Counted from the stretch's first letter, positions 1-9,471 are shown. The stretch: DNA of 64,000 bases from Laspinema olomoucense D3b (GCF_025370785.1 NZ_JAMXFA010000019.1:62001-126000); one strand, 5' to 3'. Numbers and translations: made by a program. Notes: generated by a model from the letters alone, not told the origin.

Positions 1-77
1 TGGCCGTTGCGTTCAACTTTAATTTTTATTGCTTCGATCTGCGCTCGGACTTCTTTTGTGGTAATATCGGTCGTCAC
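1..77 (-). CDS. Start of a gene running off the window edge, unknown function
   Basis: Only the first 25 codons are inside the window. A GTG at 77-75 is preceded by a strong ribosome binding site (AGGAGGT on the minus strand, within 85-92) about seven bases upstream, and the frame stays open to the edge. The peptide begins MTTDITTKEVRAQ and is rich in Lys, Glu and Ile, which fits a helical or coiled-coil start. No family can be named from so little. It lies downstream of the coiled-coil gene on the same strand, about 320 bases away. Confidence 0.55.
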   Translation of the reverse strand, partial: MTTDITTKEVRAQIEAIKIKVERNG

Positions 78-396
78 TTCTTTTTACCTCCTCTAATCGT
101 TTTCTTTATTGGTTAACCTTGAGGATCATCCTCGGGTGATCGGGGATCGACGCTAAACTATTAAGTTTGGCATAGAAAAAACTATTTTAATTGAAAACTG
201 GGTGGCTTCTAAGTCCCCAAAAGAATAAAAATAGACGCCTATTCTATTTTGCCACCAACCTGCTCGCTTAAATCCACAGAAACTACAGGGGGGATAAGTG
301 GCGATTCTGTTGGTAGGGGCGCTTATGCTGGGAAGGGGGGAAGAGGGAGAGAGGCGAGGGAGAAGGGTTTCGGGGGTTGAATCCAGGACGATCTAC
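78..396. other. Intergenic region, no gene seen
   Basis: These 319 bases lie between the partial gene and the coiled-coil protein gene. They should hold the minus-strand promoter of the partial gene. I see no convincing ORF or hairpin. The part near 320-370 is a G-rich, low-complexity stretch of GGGGAAGAGGGAG type. Confidence 0.4.
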
Positions 397-1332
397 CTAC
401 CGATCCCTCCCGAATGGATCATTCTGCTGACTTCGGGGCAGTTCCTGAACCGAGGTGAGTTCGGGTGGGGATTTTAATTGTTGCTTTAACTGGTTGATCT
501 CGCGGGAGAGTCGGGAGATGTCTTCATAGAGGGAGGCGATCGCTTCTGTCTGTTGCATTTGATTTAAACTATCGCTCAACCGGGCGACGATGCGGCTTAA
601 TTTAGATAGTTGGGCCATTTCCGGTCGGGAATTAAACTTTTGAGTGAGGGTATCCACCTTCCGGGTAAGAATCAGATCGGTATGTTGTAACTTTTGAATT
701 TCCCCTTCCAATTGCTGAAGGTACGGAGAGAGGACCTCGCGGCGATCGGCTTCGACTTGCAAAATTTGACGATGCAGTTTCTCAAACTCTTGCAAATCGA
801 TAATCGGGCGTTGCGCTAAAAATTGGACGGCTACATTCAATGAGGCAATTTTGGCTTCAAACCGGGTTAGATCAAAAGGTTCGGTAAAGTCAGAAATTTG
901 TTTTTGCAGGGCTTCAATTTTTAAACTTAAGTTATCATAAACTTTTGAGGTCATAAAGGCTGCTTTGCCCTCAATCATGGTTACGGATTTATTCAGTTTG
1001 GATAATTCTTCATGCACTTCTGTTAAATTAATGGTAACTGGCTCAGGGAGAGCTTTTAACTGTCGGTCTAATTCTGACAATTTTAGGTCGATTTCAGAAA
1101 TAACGGAGGGGATTTTCTCTTCGTGAAGTCCCTCTCGACGTTTTTGGTTAATAAAATTTAGCCAGAGGGCAAGGGTTACTGGGGCGGCGGCGTAGGCAGC
1201 CTGTTTGGCGATCGCTGCTGCCACCGTCCCGGCCAGGGACCCAACTAATAACAGAAGTTCTGTTATTTCAAGCCAATGATGCGGTTTGACAAGTTGCCTA
1301 AATTGCATGAGTAGATGCTCCCGCTTTGACAT
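397..1332 (-). CDS. Membrane-anchored coiled-coil protein, unknown function
   Basis: The protein has 311 residues from the ATG at 1332. A hydrophobic, Ala-rich segment near residues 20-55 (LLLLVGSLAGTVAAAIAKQ and following) is probably one or two membrane passes. The rest is charged and heptad-like (SEIDLKLSELDRQLKAL, EISRLSREINQLKQQLK), which predicts a long coiled coil, and the tail is Pro and Ser rich. The frame is open further upstream to a TTG at 1449, but the extra 39 residues look unlike the rest and neither start has a clear ribosome binding site, so the start is uncertain. I do not recognise a named family. A structural or scaffolding role at the membrane is only a guess. Confidence 0.6.
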   Translation of the reverse strand: MSKREHLLMQFRQLVKPHHWLEITELLLLVGSLAGTVAAAIAKQAAYAAAPVTLALWLNFINQKRREGLHEEKIPSVISEIDLKLSELDRQLKALPEPVTINLTEVHEELSKLNKSVTMIEGKAAFMTSKVYDNLSLKIEALQKQISDFTEPFDLTRFEAKIASLNVAVQFLAQRPIIDLQEFEKLHRQILQVEADRREVLSPYLQQLEGEIQKLQHTDLILTRKVDTLTQKFNSRPEMAQLSKLSRIVARLSDSLNQMQQTEAIASLYEDISRLSREINQLKQQLKSPPELTSVQELPRSQQNDPFGRDR

Positions 1333-1449
1333 GGAATGATACCCAGTAAAGTGATTAATTTGCCTAAAGTAGAGATGCCTTTTTTTTAAGTTTAAATCGA
1401 GATTTAAAATTAACCCCTTGCTCCCCATCCAGTAGAAGGTTTCTCCCAA

Positions 1450-2019
1450 ATTAATGAGTTCTGAGAGTTTTTTCCCTTGGCTGGATAGAGGGTTGGACCC
1501 CTCAGCGATGGCGATCGCTTTTGAACCGTAGGGCGTCAGTCCCGTATGAGATCCCGATTAAATCAAGGGGACAAGAAACCAGATTTTTTATCCTCATGGT
1601 GGCAATGGAAGTATCGATGCGGTATAGAAACCCAGTTTCTACCCTTTACTGTAGTAACGCCCGAGAGTGCGAGGGAGAGGTGTTCAAAACCTCCGTTGTC
1701 CCTCACGCGGTTGTCAAGAGTGCTATCCCAGGCAACCCGTCCTCCTTTTGCATCAATTCTCCTGGATCTCCCTCCCCTTGTTTGTTCTGTTTTGCTGTGA
1801 TGATTGTAGCGAAAATAGGCTCAAGTCTCCATAGATAAGGTTCCGAACCCTCTCCCCCTTCGGAATCCCCCGTTCCCGTCACCGGGGAAGTAGACTCAAC
1901 TCCCTCTGGATTCCCCTGTTGTACCCTCCAGGCGATCGCTTACCCTGGGGCGATCGCTACTCATCCCTAAAACCATTTGGTAGACTATAAGAATACTTCC
2001 ATTTACAGGACTGGTTATC
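1450..2019. other. Intergenic region, no supported gene
   Basis: This 570-base stretch separates the divergent coiled-coil and DUF4342 genes and should contain both promoters. Overlapping frames on the plus strand at 1521-1838 and 1546-1800 have no recognisable motif and unlikely composition. HIP1-type sites occur near 1508, 1932 and 1951. Confidence 0.4.
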
Positions 2020-2364
2020 ATGACTGAACCTATTCGTCCACAAGATCCCATCGGCACTCCCTTCCCAGACCCTGTTACCCCCATCGACCCCGAAGTACAA
2101 ACCAATTCAAACGTGCGGCTTGAAGAGTTTAAACTTAATGGAGATGACCTTGTAAAAAAAGTTAGAGAACTGATTCAACAAGGAAATGCCCGACGGATTG
2201 TCATTAAAAATGAAGAGGGTCACACTTTAATTGAAATTCCCCTCACCGTTGGTGTCGTCGGGGGAACAATTGGGGTGGCATTATTTCCCGTCGTTGCAGC
2301 GGTTGGTGCTATTGGCGCAATGGTCGCTCGTCTCACCCTAGTGGTCGAGAAAAAAGAAGATTAG
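2020..2364 (+). CDS. DUF4342 domain protein
   Basis: The protein has 114 residues. A Pro-rich N-terminus of about 30 residues is followed by the DUF4342 pattern: LEEFKLNGDDLVKKVRELI, then RRIVIKNEEGHTLIEIPLTVGVVG, then a hydrophobic C-terminal segment near residues 75-103. The family is small and its function is unknown. The hydrophobic end suggests membrane association. The gene stands alone and a strong hairpin terminator follows at 2471-2497. The family call is fairly sure; no function is implied. Confidence 0.8.
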   Translation: MTEPIRPQDPIGTPFPDPVTPIDPEVQTNSNVRLEEFKLNGDDLVKKVRELIQQGNARRIVIKNEEGHTLIEIPLTVGVVGGTIGVALFPVVAAVGAIGAMVARLTLVVEKKED

Positions 2365-2470
2365 ACATCTTACCAACACCCTTTTTTAAGGTAGCCTTTT
2401 AAAATTTTGTCATTGGTTGACTTTATACCCAATTCAGCCGAGATTTATAATTTAGCTCAAGTAAAGAAAA

Positions 2471-2497
2471 GGGGTAATTCATAAATTACCCCTTTTT
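2471..2497 (+). terminator. Intrinsic terminator after the DUF4342 gene
   Basis: A perfect 9-base-pair stem (GGGGTAATT at 2471-2479 with AATTACCCC at 2484-2492) has a four-base loop and is followed at once by five T residues. It lies about 105 bases after the stop codon. Confidence 0.8.
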
Positions 2498-2510
2498 CTC
2501 TGACGCTGGG

Positions 2511-2559
2511 TAGGCAGGCTTTATCCGTAGAGCCAGACCCTTGAGGGTGCGGTTTTTTT
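2511..2559 (+). repeat. REP-like repeat, copy A
   Basis: The segment contains GCAGGCTTTATCCGTAGAGC followed by a small ACCC/GGGT hairpin, GCGG and a T run. The same order (GC-rich GGC motif, CTTxGTCCGTATAGCCCCA, ACCCTTxAGGGTGCGG, T run) is found at 53022-53078 on the plus strand and at 52349-52403 on the minus strand. Copy A is the most diverged and lacks a complete first hairpin. Such palindromic units are common in cyanobacterial intergenic DNA. Confidence 0.7.
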
Positions 2560-2636
2560 CTATCAATACCGTATGGAGGATCAGCGGTAAGTCCGGGCAA
2601 AACAATACCCTTCCTCGGGGGTTTGAGCCGGTTAAC

Positions 2637-2661
2637 CGCACCCTAGAGGGTGTTTTTTTTT
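2637..2661 (+). terminator. Hairpin with long T run
   Basis: CACCC at 2639-2643 pairs with GGGTG at 2648-2652 and a T run follows to 2661, right at the 3' end of the convergent trehalase gene. It may end plus-strand transcripts that pass copy A of the repeat. The hairpin is short, so confidence is moderate. Confidence 0.5.
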
Positions 2662-4199
2662 CACATTTTCTTTGATTGGGCTAACAGTTCCAAAATTGAG
2701 CCATTGGTCCAACCAAACCCGATTTCATTGGTATTGTACCCAAAGACAATTTCGTTTGAAACTTCTGAGGAACAGGAGAGGACGTCATATTTCTCTAAAA
2801 GAGTGCCGGTTTTTTCAAATTCTTGGGTGACTAAATTAATGAACTTGCCTCCAATGCGATCGCCTTCGCTGCGATACCCATAGCGATACAATCCTTCCAC
2901 GGCAATTAAGTTTAAAGGTGCCCAACCAAAGGGGGCATCCCATTGATTCCCCGTGACGTGAGAGCTGGTGAGCAATCCTCCAGGGGCTTCAAATAACTCC
3001 AAGTTTTCTACTACTCGTTGCGCTTGTTTTTCTGAGGCGAGTCCAACCCACAAGGGATAAAAGGTTGTTGCAAATTCATAGAGGCGGCGTTCGTTGGTCC
3101 GGAAGTTATAATCTAAGTACAAACCGGAAGGTTCATCCCAAAGGAATTTATCGATTAACTGGTGGCGAGTTTGAGCGCGATCGCACCAGGATTCTGCCAG
3201 TTGCGAATTGCCTAAAATTGTCAGAATTTTGGCAATATCTTGCTCCATTCGATATAATAATGCGTTCAAACAAACTGGCGCATAATGAATAATATCGATA
3301 TTAAAAGGACCAAAACGGTTTGAGGGGTCAAATCCCGATTCTCTCATGGAGCGATCGCCTTTATAAAAAAGGTCAGTCAGGGTATCGGTTTCCTTGTTGT
3401 AATACAAGCTCACATCATACGCCATCACTTCAAATCGTCGATAATATTCTCGGATGCGATCATAGTGAGTTCGTCCCTGAGCATCGGTTTCTGATACCAG
3501 CACTTCGGGAGCGGGCCCTTCTCCCAAGGCACAATAGCGAGAAAGTCCCGTGGATTGATTTAAGTGCGGAGGGACAATCCAGTAATAGTAATGACTTTCT
3601 ACTGCCCCCAAGAGCGATCGCAACCAGTCTTTATCCTGGGTATGCTCATACACTGCTAAAATCATCGGGGTTAAAAACGGGGGTTGCGATCGGGATAATA
3701 AATAACTCCGATTCGCATTTAAAATCGTTCCATAATGGGCGATTTGATAAATTAACTGATCCACTTGACTTTTGGCTAATTCTATTTCTCCATCCCGCAA
3801 CAATCCCAGGACAATAAAATAACTATCCCATCCATACATTTCATTAAACCGACCTCCAGGTACCACATAATCCCCGGGAAGATACAGCAATCCATGCTCG
3901 GTAATTTGGTCGATTTCTGAGGGTAGACTCATAATTTCAAGTTGTTGAAATTCTTCGGAGCTTAAAACGCTTTTAAATTCCGCTTCTACCCGGTTTTTAT
4001 CCTCCATTGCAGAAATATAAATCGGCCAGCGTTGCTCATCAGTATGGCCGATTTTTTCATCTTTGGCAGCTTCTAAAATATGAGCATGGGAACGATAGAG
4101 AGTTTTCCAGGTTTTCTTGATATATTCTCGCATCGCGGCAATGCGGCGGGGACTGGGAAATTCGTTGGGTTGAAAGACATCTGCTATCATTGTTATCAC
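2661..4199 (-). CDS. treH: Trehalase, glycoside hydrolase family 37
   Basis: The 512-residue protein hydrolyses trehalose to two glucose molecules. It shows the GH37 signature PGGRFNEMYGWDSYF near residue 113 and the second signature QWDAPFGWAPLN near residue 420; the rest matches an (alpha/alpha)6 barrel enzyme. No signal peptide is seen, so it should be cytoplasmic. It is the last gene of the minus-strand order treZ, treY, treH, the order I recall from Nostoc, where trehalase sets the trehalose level during drying and salt stress. A 241-base gap separates it from treY, so it may have its own promoter. Confidence 0.92.
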   Translation of the reverse strand: MITMIADVFQPNEFPSPRRIAAMREYIKKTWKTLYRSHAHILEAAKDEKIGHTDEQRWPIYISAMEDKNRVEAEFKSVLSSEEFQQLEIMSLPSEIDQITEHGLLYLPGDYVVPGGRFNEMYGWDSYFIVLGLLRDGEIELAKSQVDQLIYQIAHYGTILNANRSYLLSRSQPPFLTPMILAVYEHTQDKDWLRSLLGAVESHYYYWIVPPHLNQSTGLSRYCALGEGPAPEVLVSETDAQGRTHYDRIREYYRRFEVMAYDVSLYYNKETDTLTDLFYKGDRSMRESGFDPSNRFGPFNIDIIHYAPVCLNALLYRMEQDIAKILTILGNSQLAESWCDRAQTRHQLIDKFLWDEPSGLYLDYNFRTNERRLYEFATTFYPLWVGLASEKQAQRVVENLELFEAPGGLLTSSHVTGNQWDAPFGWAPLNLIAVEGLYRYGYRSEGDRIGGKFINLVTQEFEKTGTLLEKYDVLSCSSEVSNEIVFGYNTNEIGFGWTNGSILELLAQSKKM

Positions 4200-4360
4200 C
4201 AGTTAATGTTAAATTCAAACTAAAAAAAAGAAGGCGAGTCCATCTAAGGCATCGCACTTTTCTCCATTGTAGCGTTCCGGTCAAAAAACTGCCGGAATGC
4301 GACTCTAATCTCTTATCCGGATGATAAACTTCCGATTTTATAGAGCTGCTCAACCCCGGG

Positions 4361-4386
4361 TAGAGACGGAAAATTTTCCGTCTCTA
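4361..4386. repeat. Dispersed palindrome (TAGAGACGG type)
   Basis: A perfect 13-base inverted repeat with no loop begins TAGAGACGGAAAA and lies in the treY-treH gap. A related hairpin with the same TAGAGACGG arm follows the permease gene at 39398-39429. The flanks (CCCGGG, CCACCC) also resemble each other. Confidence 0.6.
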
Positions 4387-4440
4387 AATCCACCCTTGGG
4401 GGGTTGCAACCGGGTTAATCTCACCCAGAGTCTGCGATGA

Positions 4441-7236
4441 TTAGGGTGTTTGACTCATTAACAGGGCGACGGGGAAATGGGTTAAGGTTTGGGCAATTGA
4501 CAAAGTGCCATCGGTTTGAATGGGTTGCCCAGAAATTGCATCGTGCCACTGTGATGGGAGTCCGGAAGGCAATTGTAAATGGGTGTCTTGCCAGACTTCT
4601 CCCAAGGGGAAACTTCCCGGTTGGATGAGATGAGTGAGAAAGCGGGGTGCGATGGCGATCGCCACTTGGTTTCCCTGCGATCGGGCAAATCCCACCACAT
4701 TTTCGCTAAATTTTCCCGACCCTTTGAGGGGTTGGTAATCTCCCATTTGGAACAGTTCAATCGCCTGAGATTTAGCCTTTAAAATTTGGGCGATCGCAAA
4801 CAGTTTGATTTTGCCCGATTCCGGATGAGAAAGGAGTTCCTTCATCAAGGCAAAAATATCCTCCGATGCTTGGGTCCGAATCTCATGTAAAGCTGCTATC
4901 CGTTGCTCGAAATCCACCGGACGGCGATTATCCGGGTCCACTAAACTTAAATCCCACAATTCGGTTCCCTGATAAAAATCGGGTACTCCTGGGGTGGTCA
5001 ATTTCAGCAGCACTTGAGCCAAAGAATTATAAACCCCATAAGCGGCTATTTTCTGTTGGAATGGCTGGAATTTTTGTAAAAATGGATTTTCAGGCGACGG
5101 TTGCATCACTGCATCAATAAATGCCTGAAATCCCTCTTCATAAGCCGTATCTGGGCGCAACCAAGCGGTGTGGACTTTCGCCTCGCGCACGGATTTTATT
5201 GAACAATCTTTAACCCGCTGGATAAACTCGGAATACTCGCTTTCGGCAAAGGGAAATGCTCCCAAGAGGGTTTGATAAAAGAAATATTCATCATTGGCAG
5301 TGGGGACGACTTTATCGGGGAGTTTGGTTTTATGTCCTTGATTAATTTCCCGCCAGGATATGAGTTGCTGTTCCCATTCATCAGGAATTTCTGACAGGAC
5401 ATTGATGCGGGCACGGACATCTTCTCCCCGCTTGGTATCATGGGTTGAGGTGGCATTCATTTTATGAATCCAACTTTCTTTTTGTTGAGTATTAAACTCA
5501 TGAAACTCTTCTAAGGTTAGGCCAAATTTCGCCGGATCTCCCCCAACTTCGTTGAGAGAGACTAATCGATTGTAAACGTAAAATAGGGTATCTTCAATCC
5601 CTTTTGCCATCAAAGGCCCTGTCCACTGCTGAATTCGCATCACGGAATAAAGACGCTGTTCTCGTTCTTCTTCCGTTAAATAATCAGCATTTTCTAGTAA
5701 CATTAATTTTTCAATAAAATCCAGCTCTTTTCCCTGCAATGGCAGAAGCTGTTTTGCTTGAGCAATCACCTCTTTGATATAGTGGCGATCGCGACTGCTG
5801 ACTCCCTCTCCATTAATATAGGTGCGATACACAGGAAACGCAACTAGCACCTCCACCAGGGCTCGTTTCAGGGAGTACAAGGTAAAATCTCGTCCCTCCC
5901 GGGATTGATTGGCAATGGATTTTAACAAATTCGCCAGATTGTCCGCATCTCCTGCCATATTGCGATCGACAATCAGGTGCTTTTTCTCAAAAAATAAGTC
6001 TTTATAAGCGTGATTTAACCCCGTAAACTTGCCATAAATCTCCGTGAATCGGTCTTGATTATTCCCATTACAAAACAATCCATTGAGGCGATTCATAAAA
6101 TCATAGCCACTGGTCCCGGCGATCGGCCAATTGGAGGGCATGATTTCCTCCATTTCCAGGATTTTCTCCACGGTAATATAGATATCCCCTAACTTTTCTC
6201 GCAATCGTTCTAAATATTGCTGAGGGTCATAGAGTCCATCAATATGATCGATCCGTACCCCGGTAAATTTTCCCTCCTTAACCAGTTTTGCAATTAAATC
6301 ATGGGTATCATGAAACACCCGTAGGTTCTCCACCCGAACGGAAATCAGTTCATTCACCGTAAAAAATCGTCGGTAGTTAATTTCTTCTGCCCCCACTTTC
6401 CAAAAAGTCAGGCGATACACTTGTTCCCGCAGCAATTCTTCCAGTAAATTAAAGCTTTCCGGTATTCCCGGTGTGCCATTAAATTCCTTTAAATTATCTT
6501 GAATAAATTGGCAAATATCGGGATTTTGGTCATACAACTCCCATAATAAACCTTTAACAAAGGTTAGTTGATCATACCGTTCTCGCCCTTTAGTTTCGGC
6601 GGGAATACTTTTTAATAAGTAAAGGATTCCCAGCAGTTTTATAAACTCGGGATGATTTCGCCCCAAGGTTCTTCGCAGTTGCCCTAAATTATGAGTCAAA
6701 AAAGACACATAAGACTCAATCCGAATCGGCAGTTTAAGGCTATAATAATGGACGGTTAACCCCGTGGCATCATAGTGAAGCTGAATTTCGCCATTTTCCA
6801 GACATTCTTGATAAAAATTTCCCAGCAAAGGAGCTAAAACCCCTTCACTAATATCCCCATAAGGAGCATTCCAGGCAATATCAAAGTAACCGAAATAATC
6901 CGATGATGCCCCATTTTCTAGCACATCCATTAGCAGGGAATTTTCGCTATCGTATGCAGTATGGTTCGGGACAATATCCTGTACCCATCCGAGGTCTTTT
7001 CCTTGGACTTTTTCTATTAAAGACTCAAATGCTTCTGGAGTTCCCAGTTCCGGATTGAGTTGATTAGGATCTACCACATCATAGCCGTGGGTACTGCCTT
7101 GACGCGCTTTGAAAATGGGGGAAGCGTAAATATCAGAAATTCCTAAATCTGCTAGATATTCGACTATCTTTTCGGCGTCGGCAAACTGGAATTTAGAGTT
7201 AAATTGAATTCGGTAAGTTGCTTGGGGAATTCTCAT
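4441..7236 (-). CDS. treY: Maltooligosyl trehalose synthase, GH13 family
   Basis: The 931-residue enzyme turns the reducing end of a maltodextrin into a trehalosyl unit by internal transglycosylation. It begins MRIPQATYRIQF, typical of TreY. GH13 regions are visible: QDIVPNHTAY near residue 87, GVRIDHIDGLYD with the nucleophile Asp near residue 330, VEKILEMEE with the acid/base Glu near residue 355, and STHDTKRGEDVRAR. The length is near the family norm, which includes long insertions. It follows treZ with a 144-base gap that holds a dispersed double-hairpin repeat. Identification is very secure from the start motif and gene order. Confidence 0.95.
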   Translation of the reverse strand: MRIPQATYRIQFNSKFQFADAEKIVEYLADLGISDIYASPIFKARQGSTHGYDVVDPNQLNPELGTPEAFESLIEKVQGKDLGWVQDIVPNHTAYDSENSLLMDVLENGASSDYFGYFDIAWNAPYGDISEGVLAPLLGNFYQECLENGEIQLHYDATGLTVHYYSLKLPIRIESYVSFLTHNLGQLRRTLGRNHPEFIKLLGILYLLKSIPAETKGRERYDQLTFVKGLLWELYDQNPDICQFIQDNLKEFNGTPGIPESFNLLEELLREQVYRLTFWKVGAEEINYRRFFTVNELISVRVENLRVFHDTHDLIAKLVKEGKFTGVRIDHIDGLYDPQQYLERLREKLGDIYITVEKILEMEEIMPSNWPIAGTSGYDFMNRLNGLFCNGNNQDRFTEIYGKFTGLNHAYKDLFFEKKHLIVDRNMAGDADNLANLLKSIANQSREGRDFTLYSLKRALVEVLVAFPVYRTYINGEGVSSRDRHYIKEVIAQAKQLLPLQGKELDFIEKLMLLENADYLTEEEREQRLYSVMRIQQWTGPLMAKGIEDTLFYVYNRLVSLNEVGGDPAKFGLTLEEFHEFNTQQKESWIHKMNATSTHDTKRGEDVRARINVLSEIPDEWEQQLISWREINQGHKTKLPDKVVPTANDEYFFYQTLLGAFPFAESEYSEFIQRVKDCSIKSVREAKVHTAWLRPDTAYEEGFQAFIDAVMQPSPENPFLQKFQPFQQKIAAYGVYNSLAQVLLKLTTPGVPDFYQGTELWDLSLVDPDNRRPVDFEQRIAALHEIRTQASEDIFALMKELLSHPESGKIKLFAIAQILKAKSQAIELFQMGDYQPLKGSGKFSENVVGFARSQGNQVAIAIAPRFLTHLIQPGSFPLGEVWQDTHLQLPSGLPSQWHDAISGQPIQTDGTLSIAQTLTHFPVALLMSQTP

Positions 7237-7312
7237 GTTTGATTTTTTTATGCTAAAATAAACGGGTTGGCAAGTTGTTCTAATCTCAAGCTATTTTGTA
7301 GGCTTGAGTAGA

Positions 7313-7364
7313 TAGGAGGCAGAGCCTCCTATTTTGCATTCCCAGGCAGAGCCTGGGAACGAGA
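7313..7364. repeat. Dispersed double-hairpin repeat in the treZ-treY gap
   Basis: Two perfect palindromes follow each other: AGGAGGCAGAGCCTCCT at 7314-7330 and CCCAGGCAGAGCCTGGG at 7341-7357, joined by ATTTTGCATT and followed by AACGAG. Both share the core GGCAGAGCC. This two-part element is a familiar intergenic repeat in filamentous cyanobacteria. Lying between treZ and treY, it could form a processing or attenuation structure. Confidence 0.7.
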
Positions 7365-7380
7365 AAGGGGGATGTTTTTT

Positions 7381-9216
7381 TTATCCAGCAATTTCATAAA
7401 CCGCGACGGTTAAAGGGGGAATTGAAAGGGACTGTTGGGGTTCAATTCCTTGGGGTAAAGACGACCCTGGACCTTTCCAACTTTCTTCAGAGGAATCTAA
7501 GACTTTCTGCCAATTTCCCTCGGGAATCTTCGGTTCAAAGCTGACCGAATTGGTGCTGAAATTAATCACATAGAAAACTTGACTATTTTCCGTCCATCGC
7601 CGGACAAATAGGAGATTTTCAGCTTCCAGGCAGCCACAGTCTAGGGTTTCTTTACTGAGGTTTTTCAGGGCAGGAACTGTGCGCCGTAGTTCAATTAACC
7701 GATGGTAAAAGTTCCAGAGGACCTGGTGTTGACCTTGTTGATAATTTTCCCACTTGAGCTTACATTTCTCGAAGGTATTAACATCTTGAGGATTGTTAAA
7801 TTTTCCGGACTTCAAAGCGTGTTTAAATTCTTTTTCTTTATCTTGGCGAATGGCTTCAATTAGATCGGGGTCGGAGTGACTGACAAAATACAAAAATGGG
7901 GCGGTTTCTCCATACTCCTCTCCCATGAATAAAAAGGGTAAGAAGGGAGAGAGTAAAACGGTTGCTGCTGCTAGTTTTAATCCATCAAAGGAAATTAAAG
8001 TAGAAAGGCGATCGCCCCCAATTCTGTTCCCGGTTTGGTCATGGTTTTGAGAAAATACAATAAATTGATGAGCCGGTTGGTCTTTTGCTGAATTTCCATG
8101 TCGGCGCTTGCGATGAGGAGCATATAGTCCATCATAAACAAACCCCTCTTTAAAGGATTTAACCAACTGTGTAATTTGCCCAAAATCTTGATAGTAACGG
8201 TCATTTTCTCCTGTTAGCAATGTATGCAAAACGTGATGGAAATCATCACACCATTGGGAGTCAAGTCCATAACCTCCCAATTCTTGGGGACGCAAAACCC
8301 GAACATCGTTTAAATCGCTTTCCGCCGTTATATAAAATTTTCGTCCTTCCTGCTTAGACAAGTCCGCCACCGCAGCGGAAAGTTCCTGCAAAAAGGGCCG
8401 CGCTCCCATTTCAAAAATGGCTTGAATTGCATCTAATCGTAAGGCATCGATGTGATAATCGCGCAGCCAATAAAGAGCATTTTCAATGAAGTAATTGCGA
8501 ACTCCATCGCTGTACTCTTCATCGAAATTCATGGCATCTCCCCAAAGGGGCCGATATTTATTAGTAAAATAGGGACCAAAATCTCCTAAATAATTGCCTT
8601 CAGGACCGAGGTGGTTATAAACCACATCAATGATGATGGCGATGCCTTGTTGATGACAGGCGTCAACCAATTCTTTTAATTTATCAGGTCCTCCGTAAGA
8701 ATTTTGGACGGCGTAGGGAAAAACACCATCATATCCCCAGTTACGATCGCCAGGAAATTGGGCAACGGGCATAATTTCAATGGCGTTAATTCCCAAATTT
8801 TTTAGAACTCCAAGACGGGGAATAATCGCCTCAAATGTTCCCTCTGGGGTAAATGTACCAACGTGCAGTTCATAGATGATATACTCTTCCAGGGGAAGAT
8901 TACACCAACTGCGATCGCTCCAGGAGAACGCTTTGGGGTCTACTACGGCTGAGGCTCCATGTACCCCATCCGGTTGCAAATGAGCGGCAGGGTCGGGTCT
9001 CATCAGGTTCCCGTCTAAGCGATAGAAATATCGAGTCCCGGGTGTAATCCCTTCGGCAGTTGCCTTCCAGTATCCTTCCGCTTGCTGTTCCATCGCGATC
9101 GCCCGTTGTTCCTTCCCGTCAGAAATCACCACCGCTACTTCCTTAAGGGTGGGTGCCCAAACCGTAAACTCACAGCGATCGTTTCCCAAATAATTAGAAC
9201 CTAGTGTAACCGTCAT
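7381..9216 (-). CDS. treZ: Maltooligosyl trehalose trehalohydrolase, GH13 family
   Basis: The 611-residue enzyme releases free trehalose from the maltooligosyl trehalose made by TreY. An N-terminal beta domain (residues 1-95) is followed by the GH13 barrel: GYDGVFPYAVQNSYGGP, IDVVYNHLGPEGN, ALRLDAIQAIFE with the nucleophile Asp, ITAESDLND with the acid/base Glu, and FSQNHDQTGNR. A C-terminal beta domain ends the protein. It heads the minus-strand treZ-treY-treH cluster, so control signals probably lie upstream of 9216. Confidence 0.94.
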   Translation of the reverse strand: MTVTLGSNYLGNDRCEFTVWAPTLKEVAVVISDGKEQRAIAMEQQAEGYWKATAEGITPGTRYFYRLDGNLMRPDPAAHLQPDGVHGASAVVDPKAFSWSDRSWCNLPLEEYIIYELHVGTFTPEGTFEAIIPRLGVLKNLGINAIEIMPVAQFPGDRNWGYDGVFPYAVQNSYGGPDKLKELVDACHQQGIAIIIDVVYNHLGPEGNYLGDFGPYFTNKYRPLWGDAMNFDEEYSDGVRNYFIENALYWLRDYHIDALRLDAIQAIFEMGARPFLQELSAAVADLSKQEGRKFYITAESDLNDVRVLRPQELGGYGLDSQWCDDFHHVLHTLLTGENDRYYQDFGQITQLVKSFKEGFVYDGLYAPHRKRRHGNSAKDQPAHQFIVFSQNHDQTGNRIGGDRLSTLISFDGLKLAAATVLLSPFLPFLFMGEEYGETAPFLYFVSHSDPDLIEAIRQDKEKEFKHALKSGKFNNPQDVNTFEKCKLKWENYQQGQHQVLWNFYHRLIELRRTVPALKNLSKETLDCGCLEAENLLFVRRWTENSQVFYVINFSTNSVSFEPKIPEGNWQKVLDSSEESWKGPGSSLPQGIEPQQSLSIPPLTVAVYEIAG

Positions 9217-9403
9217 ACGTTTTAATAGAACCTACTGATTAGAGTGGGATATAGACCCTTCAAGTCTCAAATAAACTCAATCCTGATTATTGCTGCAAAC
9301 AGGCCAACGTTGCATCTTTCTAAAGAGAGAAGATTTAAGGGGCAAATTCGTTTACAATACCATCGCATTCAGAAGGTATCGGCTAAATGGTATCAGAGAA
9401 AAC

Positions 9404-9439
9404 AATTGCATTGTTTTTGACCGATAAAACAATGCAATT
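9404..9439 (-). terminator. Terminator of the HAD gene
   Basis: A perfect 14-base inverted repeat (AATTGCATTGTTTT at 9404-9417, AAAACAATGCAATT at 9426-9439) has an eight-base loop. Read on the minus strand it follows the HAD gene stop by about 33 bases and is followed by GTTTTCTC. The stem is AT-rich, but its length makes a terminator likely. Confidence 0.6.
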
Positions 9440-9471
9440 CAATGCCAAACTAGAAGCGAAGAGAAGACCCT

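Noticed and set aside
1521-1838. Overlapping plus-strand frames upstream of the DUF4342 gene
   Set aside because: Odd composition, no ribosome binding site, and two frames compete over the same bases.
2575-2620. Resemblance to the RNase P RNA motif (AGTCCGGGC)
   Set aside because: Only nine bases match and the remaining conserved elements over some 400 bases are missing.
3320-3817. 165-codon plus-strand frame within treH
   Set aside because: Antisense shadow of a clear GH37 trehalase.
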